DNA from: Marinicella algicola
GTDB lineage: Bacteria; Pseudomonadota; Gammaproteobacteria; Xanthomonadales; Marinicellaceae
Direction of reading: 5' to 3'
Length of the DNA: 64,000 nucleotides
NCBI RefSeq assembly: GCF_028401385.1
Contig: NZ_JAQOMR010000001.1
Location: 1,118,501 to 1,182,500 of the forward strand
The notes beneath the pieces are model-generated. The model had not been told where the DNA came from. It did not search any database and saw only the letters and a program-made list of their open reading frames with translations. Positions 10,895-20,109 of the stretch are shown here, piece by piece; within the stretch, counting starts at the first letter, position 1; each line of letters starts with the position of its first letter. A program made the position numbers and the translations under genes.

Positions 10895-11002
10895 GTGTTC
10901 CCCGGTTACCGGAAGTTGTTGCCCTGAAGGGTTCTTGTTTTGCTCGGCGCATGGCGGAATTCCGCCATACGCCAATATACATTATTCAACAACCAGTCCG
11001 AC

Positions 11003-12030
11003 TTAGCGGATCGGGGGCCGTACTGCAGGCCACCATTGGTCCACAGCGCGTTCAGGCCGCGCTCGATCTTCAGCGGGCTGCCTGCGCCAACGTCCTTGTC
11101 GAACACTTCGCCGTAATTGCCGACGAGCTTGATGACGTTGTAGGCCCAGTTTTCGTCAAGGCCGAGGTCGGCGCCGAGTTTGCTGTCGGTTTCAGTGCCG
11201 AGCAGGCGCTTGATCCCCGGATTGTCGGAGGTTTCAGCCATTTCGTCGACGTTTTCCGATGTGATCCCGAATTCTTCGGCATTCAGCATCGCGTAGTGAA
11301 CCCACGATACGATATCGCCCCACTGGTCGTCGCCTTGGCGCCATGCCGGGCCGAGCGGCTCCTTCGAGATGATCTCCGGCAGGATCACATAGTTGTCCGG
11401 ATCAGTCAGGGTCAGGCGGATCGCATAAAGGCCCGACTGGTCAGTGGTGTAGACATCGCAGCGGCCCTGATTGAAGGCGTTGTTGACGTCTTCGAGCTGT
11501 TCGTAAACAACCGGGTTATAGTCCATGCCGTTGGACGAGAAGTAGTCGGCGAGGTTCAGCTCGGTGGTGGTGCCGGACTGTACGCAAACTGCAGCGCCCG
11601 AGAGTTCCTTGGCCGACGAAACGCCGAGATCCTTCGGCACCATGAAGCCCTGGCCATCATAGTAGTTGACGGTACGGAAATCGAGGCCGAGCGAGGTGTC
11701 GCGAGAGAGCGTCCAGGTTGTGTTGCGGCTCAGAACGTCGACTTCGCCGGACTGAAGCGCCGGGAAACGGTCGGTTGCCGTCAAGGCAACGAAATTCACC
11801 TTGTCGGGGTCGCCGAAGATCGCGGCGGAGATTGCGCGGCAATAGTCAACGTCCAGACCGGACCAGTTTCCTTCATTGTCGGGCGCGGAAAAGCCTTGCA
11901 GGCCCGTGCTGACGCCGCAAGTCAAAGTTCCCTTTGATTTAACGTCCTCAAGTGTCGTGGCCGAAGCGCCCTGAGCGCCAAGTCCCAAGACTACTGCGCC
12001 GATAGCGGCTGACAGAATCGTCTTTTTCAT
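11003..12030 (-). CDS. aapJ: General L-amino acid ABC transporter substrate-binding protein AapJ (frame break at the last codons)
   Basis: Periplasmic amino-acid receptor of about 342 residues and first gene of the operon. A cleavable signal peptide (MKKTILSAAIGAVVLGLGAQ, then GASA) precedes a family 3 solute-binding fold beginning TLEDVKSKGTLTCGVSTGLQ. SRNTTWTLSRD and CDVYTTDQSGLYA are typical of AapJ. The apparent extension to 10906 is false: one more base in the G run 11013-11017 ends the protein as GGLQYGPPIR with a stop at 11003, the usual AapJ C terminus. Confidence 0.94.
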
Positions 12031-12398
12031 TTTCCCAACCTTTGTTTATCGTTGAAGCTTGAAGTTGCGGCCTTTACTGGTAGCCTCCAGCCAAGCGGCA
12101 GCAACTGCCCGCAAACCCCTCGGTGCGAGCTCGTGTATCACAGTCGTAATTTTCCAGATGGTCAATACTCGCCTTTGAAAAATGGTCTGATTTTGTGAGA
12201 AACGTCCATTTTCGTTTAAAAAATGGGCACCGAGGCAAAATATAGGCAAATTCGTGCTGGTAAATCGGGCAGTGTTTCCTTTCAATAGTCTAATCCTTTG
12301 GTCGTATTGTGTTTTCAACTTTGCGGCTTGACCACCTTGCGGTAACGATTCAAAACACGGCGCGACTGCACTGTCTCATCATTCAGCGGAACATCATC
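12031..12398. other. divergent intergenic region between aapJ and metC
   Basis: About 370 bases carrying the divergent promoters of the aap operon and metC. The part nearest aapJ is GC-rich. The centre (12140-12310) is AT-rich, with several A and T tracts, as expected of a promoter region. I see no convincing sigma-54 site, no terminator, no coding ORF on either strand, and no recognisable SAM riboswitch before metC. Confidence 0.5.
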
Positions 12399-13586
12399 AT
12401 GGCTTCAGAAAAGACTGCCGGCAAAAGTGTCGGAAAAAATACCATTCTTGCGCATGTCGGCCATGATCCGGGTACGTTTCACGGCTTCGTTAACCCACCG
12501 GTCGTCCACGCTTCGACGGTGCTTTTCCCCGATGCAAAAACAGCCGTCGACGGAACGCAACAATATACCTACGGGACCCACGGCACGCCGACGACGGATG
12601 CCTTGTGCGCGGCGCTGAACACGATCGAGAGCGCTGCCGGTACGCTGCTCTATCCTTCCGGCCTTGCCTCGATCACCATGCCCTGGCTGGCATTTCTGGC
12701 ACCGGGCGACCACATTCTGATTGTCGATTCGGTTTATGATCCGGCGCGCCGCTTTGCCGACAAGGTGCTGACGCGGCTGGGTGTCGAGGTGGAATATTAC
12801 CATCCCGGACTTGGCCTTGATGTCGAGAAAATGTTCAGACCCAACACCCGCATCTTCCACACCGAGGCGCCGGGTTCGAACACGTTCGAGATGCAGGATA
12901 TTCGTCAGTTGTCTGATCTCGCCCATGCCAAAGGGGCCCTCGTGTCGATGGACAATACCTGGGCAACGCCGCTTTATTTCAAGCCGCTGGATTTTGGTGT
13001 CGATCTGTCGCTGAACGCCGCTACCAAGTACCCGTCCGGCCATTCGGATGTCCTGATGGGTACCGCCTCTGCAAATGAGCGCTGTTTTGCCCGGCTTGAG
13101 GAGCACTACACCTGGACCGGCATGTGCGCCGCGCCGGATGACAGCTACCAGATCCTGCGTGGGCTTCGGACCATGGGGGTCCGGCTTGCCCATCATCAGA
13201 AAAGCGCTTTCACTGTCGCGCGGTGGCTGGAAGAGCGCCCGGAAGTTTCCCGTGTGCTGCATCCTGGCCTGCCATCCTTTCCCGGTCATGACATCTGGAA
13301 ACGCGATTTTTCGGGAGCGAGCGGGCTCTTTTCGATCGTTCTCAAGGCCGAGCAGGGAGCCTTCCGGCGGCGGCAACATGCCTTCCTCGATGCACTCGAT
13401 ATTTTCGGTATCGGCTATTCCTGGGGCGGTTATGAATCGCTCGCCGTGCCGGTCAATCTTGCCAATCGCACGGTCTGCACTGCGCCCGAAGACGGTCCGG
13501 TTATCCGTCTGCAAATCGGGCTCGAGGATGTCGACGATCTGATGGCGGATCTGGAAAAGGGGCTTGCGGCCGCTGCTGCTGCCTGA
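12399..13586 (+). CDS. metC: Cystathionine beta-lyase
   Basis: 395-residue PLP enzyme of the Cys/Met metabolism family, cleaving cystathionine to homocysteine in methionine synthesis. The PLP lysine is in NAATKYPSGHSD, near residue 210, and LYPSGLASITM and DNTWATPLYFKPLDFGVD precede it. YSWGGYESLAVP is the beta-lyase C-terminal signature. I chose the ATG at 12399 (MASEKTAGKS), which gives a family-typical N terminus; the in-frame ATG at 12309 adds 30 unlike residues. The product has no signal peptide, so it is cytoplasmic. The reading frame is intact. It ends in an Ala-rich tail 38 bases before a shared terminator. Confidence 0.93.
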   Translation: MASEKTAGKSVGKNTILAHVGHDPGTFHGFVNPPVVHASTVLFPDAKTAVDGTQQYTYGTHGTPTTDALCAALNTIESAAGTLLYPSGLASITMPWLAFLAPGDHILIVDSVYDPARRFADKVLTRLGVEVEYYHPGLGLDVEKMFRPNTRIFHTEAPGSNTFEMQDIRQLSDLAHAKGALVSMDNTWATPLYFKPLDFGVDLSLNAATKYPSGHSDVLMGTASANERCFARLEEHYTWTGMCAAPDDSYQILRGLRTMGVRLAHHQKSAFTVARWLEERPEVSRVLHPGLPSFPGHDIWKRDFSGASGLFSIVLKAEQGAFRRRQHAFLDALDIFGIGYSWGGYESLAVPVNLANRTVCTAPEDGPVIRLQIGLEDVDDLMADLEKGLAAAAAA

Positions 13587-13624
13587 ACCGGCAAAATGTG
13601 GTGCTTTTCAGCCAGAAGTCAAAC

Positions 13625-13665
13625 AAGCCGGCGATCCCCTGCCGATCGCCGGCTTTCTGTTTTTC
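13625..13665 (+). terminator. terminator between metC and the SH3 protein gene
   Basis: AAGCCGGCGATC, loop, then GATCGCCGGCTT, an almost perfect 12-bp stem, followed on the plus strand by TTCTGTTTTT. The two genes converge here. The minus-strand tail (TTGTTTG) is weaker, so it mainly serves metC but may act in both directions. Confidence 0.8.
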
Positions 13666-14345
13666 TAGCGTCGTTCGATGTGCCTTTCAGGTGCGCGCGG
13701 CACCTCCCGCCGAACGGGCGCCTCGGGGCGCACAGGCGCAGCACGGCGCACCGGCTCCTCACGGCGAACGGCTGGTGCATCCCGCGCGACCGGCGGTCGT
13801 TCCACCGGGCGCGCAGCCGGCTCTGCGTCGTGCCAAGCGGGATGATATCCTGGCGGCGCGCGCCATCCGGGCGGCGGTCCGCCCCATCCTCGCGGCGCGC
13901 GCCATCCCGGAGGCGGCAGATAGGGGCGCGGGCGCGGCGGCAGTGCATAGCGGTTCCAGTTCGGATACCACGGATAGCTGCGATAATGATTGTTCCAGTA
14001 GGCCTCGCTAAAGGCAGTGATGGTGATGCCGGCGGCAAATGCTACACCCGGCGACATGGTCTGGCGCTGGTCCTGATAGACGATCTCGATCGAGTTCGCC
14101 GAGACCCAGCCGCGATTGCTGCTGTAGGAGACGTCGCACCAGCTGTAGTCTGCAAGGCAGCCGTAATTGGAAAGCGTTGCCCCGGCAGGCACCACCGTGA
14201 TCGAGGGATAGGATGTCGATGGACCGGCGCGCAGGTTGACGTTCGATGTCGTATAGGCGTCGACAGAGGATGCCTGTGCCTGAAACGCCGACAGCACCAA
14301 AGCTGCTGCCATGCCGGTAGTCTTGAACAGTCTGCTGTGTTTCAT
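13665..14345 (-). CDS. Exported SH3-domain protein with a Pro/Arg-rich tail
   Basis: 226 residues. A signal peptide (MKHSRLFKTTGMAAALVLSA, then FQAQA) precedes one bacterial SH3 domain (about 30-95, VNLRAGPSTSYP and RGWVSANSIEIVY), the type often used for peptidoglycan or ligand contacts in envelope proteins. The last 100 residues are low complexity: tandem GWRAP/GWGG-type segments rich in Pro, Trp and Tyr, then a run of alternating Pro-Val-Arg-Arg-Glu units. Such tails are strongly basic and probably disordered. The start is supported by the complete signal peptide. No partner gene is evident. Confidence 0.8.
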   Translation of the reverse strand: MKHSRLFKTTGMAAALVLSAFQAQASSVDAYTTSNVNLRAGPSTSYPSITVVPAGATLSNYGCLADYSWCDVSYSSNRGWVSANSIEIVYQDQRQTMSPGVAFAAGITITAFSEAYWNNHYRSYPWYPNWNRYALPPRPRPYLPPPGWRAPRGWGGPPPGWRAPPGYHPAWHDAEPAARPVERPPVARDAPAVRREEPVRRAAPVRPEAPVRREVPRAPERHIERR

Positions 14346-14476
14346 ATGGTTCTGCTTCCCGGTGAGATATCGAAGACTTGTTCTCTCTCGAAGAGGTAAC
14401 CGCCATTATCTTGCAGCAAGCTGAAAGGGGATGAACGTTTCTGGCCCGCCATGCATTCAGTGATGCACGATGGCGC

Positions 14477-15646
14477 CTAAATTCGGTCCAGCCCATATGC
14501 CTTGTAGCCGTAGAGCCAGTCGAGCTCCGAGGCCAGCGAATCCGCAGAGCGTAGTTTCAGCACCACGTCTCGGCCGATCCGGATTGGTCCGGCTGCATGG
14601 TAGGCAAATTTATTGAAACTGGTCCGCTTGCGCAGCGCTGTCAGTCGTGGCTTGCGATGCGCCACGAATGCGTCAAAAGCCTGAGGAACCGGCATGGACG
14701 AGAGGAAGGCGGCGAGTTCGAAGCCATCCTCGATCGCCATGGCGGCGCCCTGTGCGGAAAACGGCATCAGCGCGTGAACTGCATCGCCGATTGCGATTGT
14801 GTCGCGTCCATTGTGCCAGTTGCCTTCGCCGACTTCGTAGAGCGGCCAGAACGTCGGTTTGGCGGCGGAAAACGAACGCGTCAGCTCAGGGACCCAGCCC
14901 TTGAAGTGACGGTCGAGCGCCGTTTTCCAGCTGCTGTCGACCTCGGTGTGCCAGGCCTCACCAGCACTCGCGCCTGCGGCAATGGCCACAAGATTGAAGC
15001 CGCCGACATCGCGCAGAGGATAGGCGACGAGATGAGCCATCGGCCCCATGAAGGCGGTGACCTCGTCGCGCTTCAAAAATCCCGGCGCGTCTTCGGAGGA
15101 AAGAACAAAGCGCCACGCGAGATTGCCCGAAAACATGGCTTCCGGTGCGCCCTTGATCTGGCGGCGGCTGTGCGACCATACGCCATCGGCGCAGATGATG
15201 ACGTCGACCTGCTTTGCTGTCTGCCACGCCAAATTGTCTTGGTTGGCCTTGTCGATACGGGCGCCGAGATGCAGCGTGCAGAGCGGTTCTTCAGCGACCG
15301 CATGCCTGAGCGCTGACTGTAGCGTTGCCCGGTGCAGGACCCCATAGGGCGCGCCCCAACGTTTGCGGGCTTCTCCGACAGGTACATGGGCCAGTTCGCG
15401 AAGTGTCAGGCCGGAGGCGAGCGCAACCTGCTTCGGCTCCCGCCACTGGCCTTCGAGCCGGGCGAGAACGCCGACTTTCGCAAGGCAGCGCGAGGCGTTG
15501 GGAGAGATCTGCAGGCCAGCGCCAACCTCGGTCAACGCCTCTGCCTGTTCGAAGATCTCGCTGGATATGCCATTTCGGGCGAGCGCGAGCGCTGCCGTCA
15601 GGCCGGAAATGCCGGCGCCGATAATGGCTGCATGTGCAATCGTCAT
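14477..15646 (-). CDS. FAD-dependent monooxygenase (salicylate hydroxylase-like)
   Basis: 389-residue flavoprotein monooxygenase of the class A (UbiH/NahG-like) family. The FAD-binding GxGxxG is in IIGAGISGLTAALALARNG (about 8-26). VDVIICADGVWSHSR carries the DG motif, and DTIAIGDAVHALMPFSAQ carries the GD motif that contacts FAD and NADH. The substrate cannot be predicted; aromatic hydroxylases share this fold. No catabolic genes are adjacent; its neighbours are a small zinc-finger protein and an SH3 envelope protein. The reading frame is intact. Confidence 0.88.
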   Translation of the reverse strand: MTIAHAAIIGAGISGLTAALALARNGISSEIFEQAEALTEVGAGLQISPNASRCLAKVGVLARLEGQWREPKQVALASGLTLRELAHVPVGEARKRWGAPYGVLHRATLQSALRHAVAEEPLCTLHLGARIDKANQDNLAWQTAKQVDVIICADGVWSHSRRQIKGAPEAMFSGNLAWRFVLSSEDAPGFLKRDEVTAFMGPMAHLVAYPLRDVGGFNLVAIAAGASAGEAWHTEVDSSWKTALDRHFKGWVPELTRSFSAAKPTFWPLYEVGEGNWHNGRDTIAIGDAVHALMPFSAQGAAMAIEDGFELAAFLSSMPVPQAFDAFVAHRKPRLTALRKRTSFNKFAYHAAGPIRIGRDVVLKLRSADSLASELDWLYGYKAYGLDRI

Positions 15647-15703
15647 TTTCTCCTCCCGACCCTTCTTTACGCCATGACGAACGCAGCGTGAGGAAGGGTG
15701 AGG

Positions 15704-15949
15704 TCAGGCAGCGTCGACGTGATAGGCGCAGCCGGGCGGGTTGGTTTCCTCACCATGAAGTGCGGGTGAGTATTTGTAGTGTGTCGAGCAATAGGAACAG
15801 ACAGCCTCGTTGTCATCGCCCATGTCGATGAAGATATGCGGGTGATCGAAAGGCGCAGACGCCCCCACGCACATGAATTCCTTGACGCCGATCTCGATGG
15901 TTTTGTGTCCGTCGTCGTTCTTGAAATGGGCGATCCCGTGGCCAGCCAT
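15704..15949 (-). CDS. zf-CHCC zinc-finger domain protein
   Basis: 81-residue protein of the zf-CHCC family, related to the small zinc subunit (13 kDa/NDUFS6) associated with respiratory complex I. Candidate zinc ligands are Cys27 (EFMCVGAS), a His in the DHPHIF segment, and Cys51 and Cys54 (VCSYCSTHY). Length and motif spacing match the family. Its exact role in alphaproteobacteria is not certain; a complex I accessory role is inferred from homology. It lies 57 bases upstream of the FAD monooxygenase on the same strand. Confidence 0.85.
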   Translation of the reverse strand: MAGHGIAHFKNDDGHKTIEIGVKEFMCVGASAPFDHPHIFIDMGDDNEAVCSYCSTHYKYSPALHGEETNPPGCAYHVDAA

Positions 15950-16096
15950 AATTGTCTCCGGTTCCTTGAGCTTTCGGCCCGGACACTATAACTCTTCGTC
16001 GCAAATGTGTAGTACCCGAATTGCATCGAAAGACGGTTTTGAACGACCTTCTCTGTCATGCATTTCGGGCCGATGCCGACACCGGAGACGAACGCG

Positions 16097-16882
16097 ATGA
16101 ACCTGAACCTGCCGCAAAACCGCTCGTTTGAGCATGAGGGGCTGAAGCTTGCCTATTTCGATGAGGGGGCAGGTGACGGGACACCAGTGTTGCTGATTCA
16201 CGGCTTTGCCTCCACAGCGGCGGTCAACTGGGTACATCCGGGCTGGCTGAAAACGCTGGGTGATGCTGGCTACCGTGTGATTGCGATCGACAATCGCGGT
16301 CACGGGCAAAGCGACAAGTCGCATGATCCGGAGGTCTATTATCCGGCGAAGATGGCCGGTGATGCAGCGGCTTTGCTTGATCATCTTGGTATCGAGAGCA
16401 CCCATGTGATGGGCTATTCGATGGGCGCGCGGATTTCGGCCTATCTCGCCCTGGCGCATCCCGAAAAGGTGCGCTCGCTTGTCTTCGGCGGTCTCGGTAT
16501 TGGCCTTTGCGACGGTGTTGGCGACTGGGACGCGATTGCCGAAGCGCTGAGGGCGCCGTCACTCGATGACGTAACCGACGAGAAGGGGCGCATGTTCCGT
16601 GCCTTTGCCGATCAGACCAGGAGCGACCGCCTGGCGCTTGCCGCCTGTATCGAGACCTCGCGCCAGAACGTTTCCCGTGACGATATCGGCACGATCGCGG
16701 CCCCGACGCTGATCGGCGTTGGCACCAAGGACGATCTGGCCGGCTCACCGCGGACGCTTGCCAGCCAGATGCAGAACGCGATCGCGCTGGATATCCCCAA
16801 CCGCGACCACATGCTGGCCGTTGGTGACAGGGTGTTCAAGAAGGCGGTCCTCGAATTTCTTGCGGAGCAGAACGGGGACTGA
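16097..16882 (+). CDS. Alpha/beta hydrolase
   Basis: 261-residue serine hydrolase. The oxyanion-hole region LLIHGFAS, the strand VIAIDNRGHGQSD, the nucleophile elbow GYSMGARI and a late His (NRDHML) form the usual catalytic set. Its substrate is unknown. I chose the ATG at 16097 (MNLNLPQNRS), with GGAG nine bases upstream, over in-frame ATGs at 16058 and 16073, which add unlike residues. The reading frame is intact. cysE follows in the same direction after 123 bases and has its own ribosome binding site. Confidence 0.87.
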   Translation: MNLNLPQNRSFEHEGLKLAYFDEGAGDGTPVLLIHGFASTAAVNWVHPGWLKTLGDAGYRVIAIDNRGHGQSDKSHDPEVYYPAKMAGDAAALLDHLGIESTHVMGYSMGARISAYLALAHPEKVRSLVFGGLGIGLCDGVGDWDAIAEALRAPSLDDVTDEKGRMFRAFADQTRSDRLALAACIETSRQNVSRDDIGTIAAPTLIGVGTKDDLAGSPRTLASQMQNAIALDIPNRDHMLAVGDRVFKKAVLEFLAEQNGD

Positions 16883-17005
16883 CACGAAAATCTGACCGCG
16901 GCCGCATTTGTATTCGGGCCGCAGTGATCTATATTTGCGCTGAAAGCGACTTTCATTGGAATGACAGGCGCCGGAAATTCGGTGCGGGAACCACAGGAGG
17001 CCAGG

Positions 17006-17833
17006 ATGGCCGCATATCCCGACAAGAGCAGTCACGAGGCGAGCCTGAAGGCGGTCGACCCGATCTGGGCGAGCCTCAGGGCGGAGGCGGAATACGCGCT
17101 GGAGAAGGATCCGATCCTTGCTGCCTTTCTCTATTCCACCATCCTGAACCACACCTCTCTGGAGGATTGCGTCGTCTACCGCATCTGCGAGCGGCTCGAT
17201 CATCCCGATGTTCAGGCGATCCTGCTGCGCCAGACCTTCGACGAAATGCGTCGCGACTGGCCGGAATGGGGCGATATCCTGAGGGTCGACATTCAGGCGG
17301 TCTATGACCGCGACCCGGCTTGCACCCGTTTCATGGAACCGGTGCTCTATTTCAAGGGGTTTCACGCAATCCAGACCCACAGGCTGGCGCATTGGCTCTG
17401 GAACAAGGGACGGCGCGATTTCGCGCTTTATCTGCAGAGCCGCTCGTCCAGCGTGTTTCAGACCGATATCAATCCGGCAGCGAAGATGGGGAAGGGGATT
17501 TTTCTCGACCATGCGACCGGCCTGGTGGTCGGCATGACAGCCACGATCGGCGATGATGTCTCGATTCTGCAGGGCGTTACACTCGGCGGTACGGGCAAGG
17601 AGAGCGGCGACCGTCATCCGAAGATCGGCGACAGTGTGCTCATCGGCGCTGGCGCCAAGGTGCTCGGCAATATCGTTGTCGGCCATTGCTCGCGGATCGC
17701 CGCCGGTTCGGTGGTTTTGAAGCCGGTGCCGGCCAATACCACAGTTGCGGGGTGCCGGCCAAGGTCATCGGCACGGCTGGATGTTCCGATCCTGCTCGCT
17801 CCATGGATCAGCTGATCGGTTCGCAAGACTGAA
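17006..17833 (+). CDS. cysE: Serine O-acetyltransferase (frame break near C terminus)
   Basis: About 275-residue serine acetyltransferase making O-acetylserine for cysteine synthesis. The helical N-terminal half (WASLRAEAEYALEKDPILAA) is followed by hexapeptide repeats with the catalytic region DINPAAKMGKGIFLDHATG and GGTGKESGDRHPKIGDSVLI. The start at 17006 has AGGAGG five bases upstream. The frame breaks in the G run 17749-17752: one more G gives TTVAGVPAKVIG and a normal C-terminal tail to the stop at 17833, where feedback inhibition by cysteine acts in this family. DUF3126 follows, a common rhizobial neighbour. Confidence 0.94.
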
Positions 17834-17930
17834 AGGCTGACTGCCAAAATCGCGGCGTCAGCGCATTTGCATTATCGGCTCTCGCGTGTCAAAGCGCCGC
17901 AACATTTGAAGACCAGACGGAGTTCATCCC

Positions 17931-18139
17931 TTGAAGCCAGACGAAATCAAAAGCTCGACTCCTATTTCAAGCGCGTGTTCGGGCCAAATTTTGCTGTTCG
18001 GGCACGTCCGCGCAAGGACGATTCCTGCGAGGTTTATCGCGAGGACGAGTTCATCGGTGTCATCTACCTTGATGACGAGGACGGCGATCGTTCGTTCAAC
18101 TTTTCCATGGCAATTCTCGACGTCGATCTCGAATCCTGA
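17931..18139 (+). CDS. DUF3126 family protein (one frame break)
   Basis: About 69-residue small acidic protein of the DUF3126 family. VRARPRKDDSCEVY and SFNFSMAILDVDL are diagnostic. Function is unknown. The frame breaks in the AAAA run 17949-17952; one more A joins the true N terminus (LKPDEIKK) to LDSYFKRVFGPN. I therefore place the start at the TTG at 17931, with GGAG eight bases upstream, rather than at the ATG at 17867 in the other frame. It is followed by a terminator and probably shares a transcript with cysE. Confidence 0.82.
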
Positions 18140-18165
18140 TCGGGTTTTGCTGCTGTGATCGATGA

Positions 18166-18196
18166 GGCCGGCTGCGGTAATGTGGCCGGCCTTTTT
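18166..18196 (+). terminator. Rho-independent terminator after DUF3126
   Basis: GGCCGGC (18166-18172) pairs with GCCGGCC (18185-18191), followed by TTTTT (18192-18196). It begins 26 bases after the stop of the DUF3126 gene. Confidence 0.85.
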
Positions 18197-18215
18197 ATGC
18201 CTTCGCCGAGGCCGC

Positions 18216-18241
18216 AAAAAACCGGCCCCAGGGGAGCCGGT
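18216..18241 (-). terminator. orphan minus-strand terminator
   Basis: Read on the minus strand, ACCGGC, a nine-base loop, GCCGGT, then TTTTTT (plus-strand A run 18216-18221) is a canonical intrinsic terminator. No minus-strand protein gene ends here; the next gene upstream in that direction is beyond the plus-strand TSUP gene. The 18242-18496 stretch is otherwise AT-rich and non-coding, so a short minus-strand transcript may end at this point. Confidence 0.55.
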
Positions 18242-18496
18242 ATCAAAAAAGCAAAAAAATGGTGATATGAAATTGTTTTCGAACACAAATTTAAAACGGT
18301 GCGGGCCAATAAACGTAAGCTGATAAAAACCAATTGTGGAAACGCCGTCGCAAAAAAACGCGCGATGTTCGTCCCCGTTTGCCCTGGCCATGGGATAGTG
18401 TAAGAAGATCACGTTTTAATGACATCTGACCATTCTTAGCCCTTTATCTCAGAACATTCTGATTTGCGCTTGGAAGGTGCGTGGGAAGGAATACGC

Positions 18497-19317
18497 ATGC
18501 CTCCGGTTTCCGAAATCGTTCAGCTCGTTGTGTTGCTGGCTGTTGCCGGCTGTGTAGCCGGCTTTCTGGCCGGCCTGTTCGGCATTGGCGGCGGCGCTGT
18601 TCTGGTGCCGGTCTTCTATCAGGCTTTTGCCATGGCCGGTGTGGATGAAAGCATTCGCATGAAGCTGTGCATCGGCACGTCGCTTGCCATCATCATTCCG
18701 ACATCGCTTCGCTCCTTTCAGTCGCACTACAGGCGCGGGGCGGTCGATATGACGCTGTTGCGGCAATGGGTCATTGCCATACCGCTCGGTGCGATCATTT
18801 CGGCCATGGTGATCGCTTATGCTCCGAGCGATGTGCTGCGTGGCGCGTTTGCGGTCATCACGCTTCTGATCGGCCTGAAAATGCTGTATCCCAAGGCCTC
18901 CAAATGGCGGCTTGGTGAAGACCTGCCCAAAAATCCTTTGCTCTTCGGCTTTGGCTGGCTGATCGGACTATTGTCCGGCCTGATCGGCATTGGCGGGGAA
19001 CGCTCAACAACACCTTGATGACACTTTACAACCGGCCGATGCATCAGGCGGTTGCAACATCGGCTGGCGTTGGCGTGCTGATTTCGCTGCCGAGTTTCGT
19101 CGGTAATGTCATCGGCGGCTGGGGACATCCGGGGCTCCCTGTGTTTTCCACCGGTTACGTGAACTGGATTGCGGTTGCGCTGATTATTCCGATCACACTT
19201 TTGATTGCGCCACTCGGCGCACGGGCTGCGCATGCAATCTCCGACCGGTTGCTGACGGCCGGATTCGGGATATTCCTTCTGACGATCTCGGCGCGCTTCT
19301 TCTATTCTTTCCTCTGA
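18497..19317 (+). CDS. TSUP-family permease (TauE/SafE; one frame break)
   Basis: About 273-residue inner-membrane permease of the TSUP family, exporters or importers of sulfur oxyanions and organosulfonates. There are two homologous halves, each with a glycine-rich signature (FLAGLFGIGGGAVLVPVF in the first half, LLSGLIGIGGG in the second) and about eight membrane spans. The start at 18497 (MPPVSEIVQ) has GGAAGGA seven bases upstream. The frame breaks in the G run 18995-18998; one more G gives GIGGGTLNNTLMTLYNRP and a continuous protein to 19317. The transported substrate is unknown. It converges with the retropepsin gene four bases away. Confidence 0.88.
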
Positions 19318-19321
19318 TTAC

Positions 19322-20032
19322 TCAATCGGTCAGGCGAAGTTCCTCTGGGCGCATGTCAACGGAAGTCAGCGTTTCAAGGAAGCTCATGCCGAGCAGGCTT
19401 TCTGCAAGCCTTCCTTCTCCGGCCACCATCGCGCGGACATCGCGCCGCGTGATCGGACCAACCGCGACTTCATTCAGCGTGACCGGGGCAGCCATGGCGG
19501 TGCCGTTCGCGGTTCTGACCATGGTTGAGTAGTTGAGAGATTTGGCGTCGAAGCCGAGCCGTTCCGCATCGCGCGCCGTCAGCGTTATCCGGCTTGCTCC
19601 GGTGTCGACCAGCATTGGCATGCTGACCCTATCGATAACGACATTGGCGGAAAAGTGACCGTTACGCCCCTTGCCAATGATCACCCGGTCCTTACCGTCG
19701 ATCGTCGTGGTTGTCATTGTCATACCGGGCACGAGGCCACCGAACAGACGGGCGCCAATATCCTGAAAATCATTCCTGAAGATATAGGCCGCCGAGACGA
19801 CAAGGAGGATTGCGGCCCAGATCAGCAGCGATTGGAAGACATAGCCGAGATTACGCTGGCCCTGAAGCACGCCGGCGGCAACGAGCACAAGCAGCGGAGC
19901 AAGCCAGATGGCCGATGCGAAGGTGTCATTAGCAACACCGAGCGTGCTGCCATCGCCGCCCGTGACCATCAGCATGATCATGCCGACGGAAATGATTGCG
20001 ATCAAAATCCAGAACAGGCGCACTTCAGTCAC
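19322..20032 (-). CDS. Membrane-anchored retropepsin-like aspartic protease (TIGR02281 type)
   Basis: 236 residues with three N-terminal hydrophobic spans (about 5-25, 40-56 and 64-85), followed by a single retropepsin domain facing the periplasm. The catalytic aspartate, near residue 143, is in LVDTGASRITL, and LLGMSFLETL is the C-terminal flap-fold signature. Such proteins act as homodimers. This group is common in alphaproteobacteria and its substrates are unknown. The reading frame is intact. It is on the same strand as cobS, 77 bases downstream of the repaired cobS stop. Confidence 0.83.
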   Translation of the reverse strand: MTEVRLFWILIAIISVGMIMLMVTGGDGSTLGVANDTFASAIWLAPLLVLVAAGVLQGQRNLGYVFQSLLIWAAILLVVSAAYIFRNDFQDIGARLFGGLVPGMTMTTTTIDGKDRVIIGKGRNGHFSANVVIDRVSMPMLVDTGASRITLTARDAERLGFDAKSLNYSTMVRTANGTAMAAPVTLNEVAVGPITRRDVRAMVAGEGRLAESLLGMSFLETLTSVDMRPEELRLTD

Positions 20033-20109
20033 TCCCCTTGTCCAACACGACAGGCGGGCAGGCTGAACCGATGCGACCGCGCACGTCTAATCTGATCGGA
20101 TATCGGGTT

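Noticed and set aside
12031..12398. SAM-type riboswitch before metC or a sigma-54 promoter before aapJ
   Set aside because: No matching consensus was found on reading both strands.
17924..18412. 162-codon minus-strand ORF over DUF3126 and its downstream region
   Set aside because: It runs through two terminator hairpins and the DUF3126 gene and resembles nothing. The non-coding minus-strand transcript idea fits the orphan terminator better.
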